NCBI GenBank assembly: GCA_963580455.1
Contig: OY756967.1
Span: 16,352,022 to 16,416,021, forward strand
DNA from: Euonymus europaeus
Lineage: Eukaryota > Streptophyta > Magnoliopsida > Celastrales > Celastraceae
DNA: 64,000 bases
Direction of reading: 5' to 3'
The notes under the pieces are model-generated. The model was not told the DNA's origin, searched no databases, and saw nothing but the letters and a program-made list of their open reading frames with translations. The position numbers and the translations under genes are program-made. Shown piece by piece: positions 56,181 to 64,000 of the stretch (position 1 is its first letter; each line of letters opens with the position of its first letter).

Positions 56181-56204
56181 TTATATAAAAAATTGTCTTT
56201 TTAT

Positions 56205-56365
56205 ATCAGAGTGCACACAGCGGACTCGTGACAGGCCCATGGACCAGGCAGCCCAACCCTTCTCTCCTGCTCAGTCAGGCAGCGGGTTGTTGGAGATGGG
56301 ACTCGAACTACCCACCTCCCTTTAACATAGGGGCCGCGCCTCACTATGTCACCAACTAAGCAAAT
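56205..56365 (-). mobile_element. tRNA-derived SINE-like unit, copy 3
   Basis: On minus: TTGCTTAGTTGGTGACATAG, GTTCGAGTCCCATC, and a diverged body (GGGCTGCCTGGTCCATGGGC). Less similar to copies 1 and 2 than they are to each other. Confidence 0.6.
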
Positions 56366-56439
56366 ACATGGTTGAACAGTCTAAGGTCAGGTTCTCTTAA
56401 CTCACAGATTGAAATTCAAAAAAATTTTGTTTTTTTTTC

Positions 56440-57550
56440 TCTACACAGAAAACTGATGCGTTGAGAGACAAAATCATGCACTTTGAACAACAATCAGATG
56501 AATCATTTTTAGAGGCATGAGACAAGTTCAATAGTCTTTTAACTTAGTGTCCTCATCATTCTTTACCTATTTTAGTGTTGATGTGTATATTTTATAAAGC
56601 ACTGACAGTTTCTAGCAATGCTACATTCAACAATTACACAAGAGGATTAATCAAAAATAAAACTCCAATTAAATGTAACACGTTGTTTGACAATTAAGCG
56701 ATTGAAACTCAACACACTAGAGTAAGAGGTAAGAGACACAATGCTTTTGAGATTTCAAATTCTAATATCCTTTCACAAAATTCTCAAGTTGCCATTCTTT
56801 CAAGTAAATTAGATATGCTATTGGTGATGAATAGACATATTGCACCCCAAGAGCTATGCGCTATGTGCCATGTTCCTGGTCATGCGACTATTGTGTGCCC
56901 ACAAGAAGTGAATTTTTCGGAATTTGTGAAAAATAGCCTACATGATGAACTCCTTCAACCAAAATCCAAGGTATGATAATAACCCTAACATTTATCATCT
57001 TGGACAACACTCTCATCCAAATTTTTCACGGAGAAACCCTCAGAACATTTAGAACGCTCAAGCTCTGAACAACCCATCTCAAGCTACTCATTCCAACCTC
57101 GCTAGAAGATATAGTAAGAAAATTAGCACTTAGTCAGCATAAATTGAAGGTACAAGTGGGGCAGATTACAGAATCATTGAGCAAGAGAGAAGTTGGAAAA
57201 TTCCAAGCCAAACTGAAATTAATCCAAACAATAGGGAGCAAGCCATGGCTATTCATATGCAGAGAGGTAAAATTATCAAAAATGATTTGAATATTGATAA
57301 CGAGGCTGTTGATGTAGGAAACAGTGAGAAAACTAAAGTTGCGAAAGAATTGGCATATTCAAACGCCCTTCCAGTGCTTGAGTAAGGCGCCCTTAAAATG
57401 CCCTTAAAATGCTCGAGCATGCATTGTAAGGGCACCCAACATTGATGACTTAGATCCTGTTGACCGTTATCATGATGAAAATCCCAATGCTCCTCCCATG
57501 CAATTCCCAAGTCAACTTAGGGTGAATTGGAAACCACCATCATCATAAAG
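56440..57550 (+). mobile_element. Decayed gag of the reduced Athila-type element
   Basis: With stops and shifts, the sequence gives FEQQSDESFLEA..DKFNSLL and CPHHSLP (retrotransposon gag core, about 56475-56580), then a zinc knuckle CAMCHVPGHATIVC (56864-56905) and a long polar spacer. The order is that of Athila gag. Not functional. Confidence 0.7.
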
Positions 57551-58300
57551 CGAATTTCCAAAGAAAAGTAAAGAGCCAACGATAACACTAGCGAAGCTTC
57601 AATTACATATCTTGGAGTCTTCTAAGTTGTTAGAACAAAAAAAATTAGATGAAATTGAGGTAGTGCAACCGACCAAAGAGTGCAATGTCCTATTACCAAA
57701 GTCGTTGCCACCAAAGCTTAAGGATCCAAGGAGTTTCACTATACCTTGTTGCATAGACAATAAAATTTTTGAACATGCTTTATTGAATTTGGGTGCATCA
57801 GTTAATTTAATGACTCTTTCTATATTCAAATCTTTGTAGGCACACTTAAAAAGACATCCGTGGTTATCCAACTGGCTTATCGATCTATTCGATATCCAAA
57901 GGGAGTCCTAGAAGATGTTTTAGTTAAGGTACATGGATTAATTTTTTCAACTGACTTTCTAGTAATCTATATGCAGGATTACCAAGGTCACGGAGAGGAA
58001 CCCTTGCTTATTTTGGGCCTACCATTCATGAAGACTGCAAGGCTGAAAATTGATGTGTATGAAGGCGCAATATCAATGGCAAATAATGAGTACACAGTGA
58101 CCTTTAGTCCTAAGGCAGCAAAAGGAGAGAAATCAATGGAGATGGTGCTCATGAAAAATGTTGGCATTGTGGAGAAAGTAGAACATTCATCCAAGGTTGA
58201 GTCTGTGAAGTTACTTCAAAGCATGCCACACAAGAGAGTCGTGTTTAGAAAAAGGGTATTTCAATTTTCATGTAGATTCAATTGCCCTTACAATTGTGAA
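57551..58300 (+). pseudogene. Retropepsin region of the reduced Athila-type element, active site altered
   Basis: PKSLPPKLKDPRSFTIPC leads to LLNLGASVNLM (about 57785-57815), where the catalytic aspartate of D-(L/S)-G-A-S is replaced by asparagine. After a stop (57837-57839) and shift come LAYRSIRYPKGVLEDVLVKV and PLLILGLPFMKTARLKIDV (57870-58050), the second half of the protease. The following LAKTINKVLGGRHPT* (58425-58465) matches the stretch that normally follows the polymerase in this lineage. Reverse transcriptase, RNase H and integrase are absent from this place. Confidence 0.75.
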
Positions 58301-60508
58301 TAAAACAAGACATGATTTGGGTGTCGATGTGGGTGTGATTAGCAGAAGTTTGCCACTTCAACACAATGCACTGAAAGTGGGCTTCCAAGTTCACTAATTT
58401 AGCTATTGAAAGAGCTACGTCTTGCAAAGACTATAAATAAAGTGCTTGGTGGGAGGCATCCCACCTAGGTAAGTTCATTTCATTGTATCGTCATTTATTT
58501 TTGTTGTTTTCAGTTTTTTTTTCGCTGAAAATCTTCTTCCTTTTCACACAAGGAAAAATTATTACAAGTGTTGGAAGAAAGCATTGTTTGGAACTGTTGA
58601 AAAGTAATTTTCAGGGAACAGCTCAGAATGAGCCAGAGCTATATATGTATGAAAAGCTACAGATGTCTACTTTATGTAAAATTTTACGACTCATCAATTG
58701 AAGTTCAGACGACGGAGATATTGAAGATTTTGTGAGGACTGCGCAATGTTAAAAAGTTACGCAAGAATTAAATTTCTAAGTGGCTTCGCTGTCAGGTTAT
58801 GTCACTCTAACTCCGAATCTTTATGTTATTTTTACTTTATTCTATTCACTAAGGACATTGCATATTTTAAGTGTGGGGGGGAGGATTATTCGAAGATTTA
58901 CTTACTAAAAAAACTTTTTGAATATTTATGAGTAGCATTCTGGTAAACCCTAATGAGATTATAACTTGTCCTACTAGGGCATCTAGGGGTTTAAAGGCTT
59001 GTAGTACATGCTAAGTATTATCGTGTGTTCCTATGAAAGTGGATTTTTAATAGAGTAGTCGGATTTAAATTTTTGTATTTAGTTCCACATTCCTCCACCA
59101 TGATGAAATTAATTTTGTTCTACTTAATCGTTGTTATGGATATGATGCTTAATTTTGTGAGTAGAAAGCTAGGCTTTACGTGAATCATTACTTGACATAT
59201 GAAATTGAAAAGTTTCATGCTATTCCTCATCACATACGTACTTGTGAAAACTTTACCCTGTGGGACTTAAGCCTATCGTTTACTTTGAGGGATGTGTTTC
59301 TTATTTTATATATTCTTCTGTGCTTCAATTCTTCTTGCTCGTCTCATTTTTATTTCAATCACGAACCAAGAATATGTCCTTGTGAATTGATGTCTTGATG
59401 AATTTTTCTTATGATAACTTGGTCAAGTCTAAGAGATGAAAGTAGACATTCTTTTGCTTCATTTGAGCCTTTCTAGCCTTTTCTTTTATTGTTTACCGCT
59501 TGAACCCCTTTTGAGCATAAACACGAACTTTTCTTAATACACCCAATTGATCACGCTTAATTTCCAGATTTTATGACTTATTGGAAATTAGCATAATTTG
59601 TGTGCTTAAGAGAACCATGAGTTTGAAGAAAAGTGGTTTAGATTGGATATGTGCTTATTGCCAATTATGTCAAAGTTTGGTATTTTGGGATGTTAAAGGA
59701 CAACAAGTGTTGGGGTATGGCTGATATGGCAAGACGGAAAAAAACGAGAAAGAAAACAAAGCAAAAGGGAAATTTTGAAAATCTTTGAAAGAAAAAAAGA
59801 AAAGGAAGTAATGAATGAGAAAAAGAAAAGAAGCAAATAGCTCGAATAAGTGATGTGAATAATTGTAAGAAGATGGGAAGTGTTATATGATTGAAAGATG
59901 TGGTATGATGAGTTGATACAATGCATTATGTGAATTAATTTGATGGTTCTCTTGAAGCTTACTTGTGTTTCAATACCCTCTTTGTCAATATTACCATCCT
60001 TTTACCTTTACATTACAAGCCTAAAAGCCCTACTTGATCTTAGATTAGCTTAGTTTTGAATTTGGGAATGATTTAAGATATGGTTCACGATTCTTGGTAC
60101 GTGATTTCCATTGATGGGGCTCATATTATGATATTTCTCTTAGCCATCTTTCATAATCATTTGTATATGGACTTTCATATTCTTCCATTCATCCTATTTT
60201 GCCAACATACACGAGAGAAATTTATTATAGCCAACTTCAAGTGTAATTTCTTTTTGAGTGACATTCCGATAAGTTTTGAAGTTGAAGCTAAGAGTTATGT
60301 GATGGGCGAATGGTATGTACTTAAGATGGACGTGTCAGTGAGCTGATTGTGTTTTTGTTAAGCTTCTCTTGTGAAATTTTTATTTATTATCTGTGGTTGT
60401 GATTTTGTGGGTTACATTTCTGATACTAATGGAGGCATGCAACCTATCTGTGTTGTGTTGTTTAGTTACTTTTATCAGGGACGAGAAATTAATAAGTGTG
60501 GGGGTATT
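58301..60508 (+). mobile_element. 3' noncoding part of the reduced Athila-type element
   Basis: About 2.2 kb with only short frames and none of the polymerase or integrase motifs. A G-rich tract TTAAGTGTGGGGGGGAGG occurs at 58868-58886 and a second, TAAGTGTGGGGGTATT, at 60494-60508 immediately before the 3' LTR. Two such tracts are known in this lineage, one internal to the long 3' region. Confidence 0.55.
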
Positions 60509-61657
60509 TGATGTGTGTATTTCACACCACATTTACATGCATATTTTGATACACAATTGCATTATTTTGAATCAAAATTGAGTTGATACTTTGAGATTTT
60601 GTGCGTTTTATATATAGGAGGATTGGTGCGAAGTTGTAGCTAATTGAAGCATGTTTGGACAAAAATCATATAGGAATGCCCTTACAGTTCTCCAACACTA
60701 CAGAAGAAATATTTGGCAGCATAAAATGTCCTTACAACACTCGAGGTTATAAGGGCGCCCGACCCAAACGTGATTTTCCAGCTTTTTTGGGAAACCTAGT
60801 TCGATTAGGTTTTTGTGTTCTTAAATGTGTTAACCTAATTGGGGAATTTTAGAAGACTTGTATTAGGTATAAATATGCTGAAAAAAATATGGGAAAAGGG
60901 TTAAAAAACTTCAAAAAGGTTGGATTGCTATCGTTTGTGAGACGACTTTTCCTCAACTTTCTTCCCCTTTTGTGTATCAAACTCATGGTTTCTTCTTCCC
61001 TTGCTTTTAAATATATTTTTATGGGTTATAATTGAACTCATATCTAGGTTTGACCTAGCCAAGCATGAATATTACGAGTTGATTTTTAATACAAGTTTTC
61101 AATTCAATTCTCAATTTTTGTTCTTAATTGTCATGCTTCAAAATATAATTGTTGAATAATTGTTTGATCACCAGTTAGGTTGTTCATTATATTTATCTGG
61201 CCAAATCACATAAACGATCCGTATTTATGTCTTTTTGTGGAATCGAAGTTAGGAAGGTTACTTGTCGACTGCTCTGATATGAGTTTAGGGGATTAATTGG
61301 TTGCTTTAGTTCTTCTAGTCGTAATGAGTTATTTTTACTAAGTTAAAGACTGTCATCAAACAAATGAACCCTAGAATTGGATTTGATATTGAATGATTGA
61401 CCTTTATAACTTGTAATAGAATTGTTTGATAAGGTTATGCCATAGGTTTTTTACCATCGTTGATTGTTTAGTTATGAATTATTGTCCGTTTGCCTTTCTT
61501 TAAGAACCAAACACGTTCAATCATTTTAATTGTCATTTGTTTTAATAGTTAAGTACCTCATTTGACTGAACTTGTCTATATATGTGAGATCGACCTCGTA
61601 TTTACACATTTTATGCTACGATAGTGTACTTGTGTACTTGCGAGTATTTTAACATCA
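60509..61657 (+). mobile_element. 3' LTR of the reduced Athila-type element
   Basis: Starts TGATGTGTGTATTTC after the polypurine tract and ends TTTTAACATCA; 1149 bp. Its last 350 bp match the 5' LTR remnant with many differences, so the insertion is old. TATA-like TATAAATATG near 60870. Confidence 0.75.
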
Positions 61658-62322
61658 GGAAGGTTGCCCATAAAACAAACTTTATTCCAAATAAAATATT
61701 TTACAATATGTAAAAACTTGGCTTTAAGTATATACATCCATCAACCTTGAACCAACCATTTCTCCAATTCTTCACCCCATGGACCAACCTTGAATTCTTG
61801 TTTAAGACATGTTTGTCCATGAACAACCATGAGAACTCCTATTAATCAATTTAAACTTGGTTAAATACATAAAGAACAATTTGGTTTGAGCTGCATATGC
61901 TTCTAGTTTTGGTTGGTTTCTCTTCAAATTTATCAGGCCAGGGTAGTTGCATTTTCTATTGCTTGTGAACATTTGGTCGGCTACACTTGCGTGCAAGTCA
62001 GGAAGATCTAGCAATGAGTTTCACTGTCGTTTCTGATATTGTTAGAGCTTGTCATCCAAAAAGTCTTTCACAAGTTTCCTTATTTCCCCTTTTTCGTTAA
62101 TTTGTTATAACTGCACACCACGCCAGTACAATCATTCAAAGAGCCTTTTTTTTGAATTTGAAAGTAGTTTTAAAACAACGGTTCAATCCATTCATAAGAT
62201 CTAACCGCCGACATACAAATCTAAATTGATGATTGTGAACGAGAATTTGGGATCAGTTGATTCTATTGTCGTAGAACAACGGTTCCATGGAAAATAGGAA
62301 ATAAGAATGTCCTTGTTCAAAT
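61658..62322. other. Spacer between the Athila-type element and the RNase gene
   Basis: No gene recognised; presumably includes the 3' untranslated region of the minus-strand RNase gene near 62200-62322. Confidence 0.4.
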
Positions 62323-63286
62323 TTAAAACTTAGAAAATTTGATCTTCGACGCACATTTTCCATGAGGAAACACTGGACATTCAATCAAGTTCGACCCAGA
62401 TTTGTGGACGCACAAGTAAACTTGGTAGAGCTGGCTGTTGCCTGATTCATCAGTGTTGCACTCTATCCATGGAGTAAATTTAATTGCATTCTTTATCGCA
62501 TCCCCGATATCGCTCAAGCTATATGAGGATCCATTCGGGCTTATTCCTGTCACACAGCATGACAGATAAAATTGGTTGTTAGAGGCAGAACATAAAATTA
62601 AACTAGTAAATAAAAATATTACAAAAGTATAGTAGATCACCTGCATTCTCTAGAGCTTCGAGAAGGTTGATTTGGTTTTTCAAAGAGAGACCTGCTTCGA
62701 AGTATCCATGTTGATCAAGTACAGACTCGGAGCAAGTTCCATGCTTATCCCATTCATGAGACCAGAACGTCAGGCCATCGCTGCTGGGACAGGCCAGCGT
62801 TGGCCAATCTTTTCGTAGACTGCTACCGAGGTCTGATACCTGTAAAATAATTTTGTCACAAACAATAACTAATATCTGAACAATCATGGAGCTACGAATT
62901 CAAATAAAACTCTTACGAATACCTTAGATTCATCAAAAGGGTTGTTGGGATCACAATTTGAAGGGTAGGATCCATCTTGGTAATTAGGCCACAGACCATG
63001 AATCCCAAAATCTGCTGCTGGCTTTCCAGATTTGGGGTAGCAGCAACCATTTTGTGTGTCACAATATGATCCCGGCCACTTCAAACATCAAAAGAATCAA
63101 ACTTGTCAGATTAAAACAAAATCGAAGAGAAACCCAAATCAATAAACCAAAAACCCAACTTACCTGAAGAACCAAATAGAAGAAATCAAAATTCTTTGCA
63201 ACAGAGAGAACACACAAATACTGGATGGCCAACAGTTTGATGACTATCAACATGTTGAACTTCATGATGCTCAGTGTCTCTCTCAA
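62323..63286 (-). CDS. Class I T2 ribonuclease, RNS1/LE-like
   Basis: Four exons on minus: 63265-63164, 63078-62923, 62839-62641, 62546-62323; GT-AG, 226 residues from ATG 63265 (an in-frame ATG at 63286 would add seven). A signal peptide (MKFNMLIVIKLLAIQYLCVLSVA) directs secretion or vacuole entry. Both catalytic blocks are present: FGIHGLWPNY and HEWDKHGTC, with active histidines in each. CCYP and several spaced cysteines fit the disulfides of the family. It cuts single-stranded RNA through a 2',3'-cyclic phosphate. The extracellular relatives are induced by phosphate starvation, wounding and senescence. Three introns and high similarity to RNS1 argue against an S-locus RNase. Upstream lie a TATA box and a P1BS site. 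Confidence 0.93.
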
Positions 63287-63360
63287 GGTCTCTCTCTCTA
63301 TTGGGTCTTATGAGACAGATTCAGATTCTAATTCTAATAAAGAAGTGGAGATATATACTG

Positions 63361-63404
63361 TATTTATAATCACGAAAGCTGAAGGTTGTGGATACAGAAT
63401 ATTC
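63361..63404 (-). promoter_or_regulatory. TATA box and P1BS-type site upstream of the T2 RNase
   Basis: Minus strand TATAAATA at 63361-63368, 96 bp upstream of the ATG at 63265. GAATATTC at 63397-63404 fits the palindromic PHR1 site GNATATNC, about 30 bp beyond the TATA box. In RNS1-type genes this site mediates induction by phosphate starvation. Single occurrences can be chance in AT-rich DNA. Confidence 0.55.
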
Positions 63405-64000
63405 AATTCAATGTATATATATAAATATGAATGCATTGATTATATGTGCTTGGGATGTGCATGTCGGCCCACATTGTTTGTTCTCATTCATTCATGACTA
63501 TTATTGGTGTCACAATTTATTGGCCTGGATTCCTAAACTCAAAATTGTCTACGTACATATTATGATTAAATTAAGCATTTGAACAGGTGATAAGTTACAA
63601 CTTAGAAGAACGTTTTGTTCCATCAATTAATGACATTAACATGAAAATCAATTACTTTCACATTCAATAGTCATCCCACACTTCTGGACAAACCAAAACG
63701 AGGAAGAATTCATATATTCTAGTTTGCCTTGGCAGCACCAACATATATATATATATATATAGCGTCTTTCTCCAATGAGGGATCCCGCACCACATATTTG
63801 GTGCGGGATCCGTCTCCAGACCGTCGGATAAATTCGACGGTCTGCCAATTTTTTTTTTTAAAACATAAAAATAAGAAAATAAGGAAGTATTCCGTCTCTA
63901 AACTTCCAACCCAGAGACAGCGCCCTCCCCCACTCCAGACCTAGAGACCCTCCCCCACTTCAGACCCAGAGACAGCGCCCTCCCCGTGAATCGACTCTCC
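63405..64000. other. Right-end region with microsatellite and hairpins
   Basis: No gene. A (TA)n run at 63742-63760; a perfect 13-bp stem GGATCCCGCACCA with 6-nt loop (63780-63811); a second stem CAGACCGTCG / CGACGGTCTG (63817-63844). From 63905 to 63985 the motif CAGAGACAGCGCCCTCCCC repeats with spacing of about 60 bp. Probably the end of an unclassified DNA element running off the window. Confidence 0.55.

Noticed and set aside
62323..63286. S-locus (self-incompatibility) RNase
   Set aside because: Three introns and the QWPGSYCDT..CCYP and HEWDKHGTC context are those of class I RNS1/LE-like enzymes; S-RNases usually have one or two introns and a hypervariable region.

Overview
The window is nuclear DNA of a flowering plant, most likely a eudicot. 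It is AT-rich, its genes have GT-AG introns, and it holds plant-only families (AP2/ERF, MYB-CC, plant calmodulin-like proteins) amid a dense layer of plant transposable elements. I cannot name the species. All calls come from reading the sequence; no database search was run.

Host genes. An intronless AP2/ERF factor (6727-7329, minus) has three G-boxes just upstream. A two-exon ribosomal protein uS17 gene, probably mitochondrial, lies at 10142-11015 (minus). A calmodulin-like protein with a damaged second EF-hand is at 31461-31958 (minus). A compact cluster follows at 48.4-53.1 kb: a five-exon PHL8-like MYB-CC factor, a three-exon secreted GMC oxidoreductase of the (R)-mandelonitrile lyase-like group, and a RING-H2 E3 ligase of the MPSR1 type. 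A four-exon class I T2 ribonuclease is at 62323-63286 (minus), with a P1BS-type site and a TATA box upstream. A broken calmodulin-binding-domain gene lies at 5010-5607.

Mobile layer, left to right: two opposed Copia fragments (1-2.9 kb); a LINE endonuclease scrap (9.5-10.1 kb); a 100-bp tandem pair and a seven-copy ~180-bp array abutting a CACTA-type transposon end (13.5-15.4 kb); a decayed LINE with RNase H (17.6-22.9 kb); a 2.1-kb solo LTR with a 5-bp target duplication (23.5-25.6 kb); a complete MULE with 244-bp terminal inverted repeats, a 10-bp target duplication, an intact two-exon transposase and a second antisense two-exon gene (26.27-30.93 kb); an Athila-type LTR and a Copia-like LTR, both minus (34.9-37.3 kb); a nearly intact LINE with a full ORF1 and an ORF2 broken by one amber codon (38.2-44.3 kb); a SINE-like insertion with a perfect 13-bp target duplication (45.8 kb); and a reduced Athila-type element (55.1-61.7 kb) that keeps decayed gag and protease but no recognisable reverse transcriptase or integrase. 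A palindromic cluster of tRNA-derived SINE-like units sits in its leader.

The most notable items are the MULE with its unexplained antisense gene, the LINE separated from an intact ORF2 by a single stop, the 88-bp perfect palindrome of SINE-like units, and the co-occurrence of a PHL-type factor with a T2 RNase whose promoter carries a PHR-type site.
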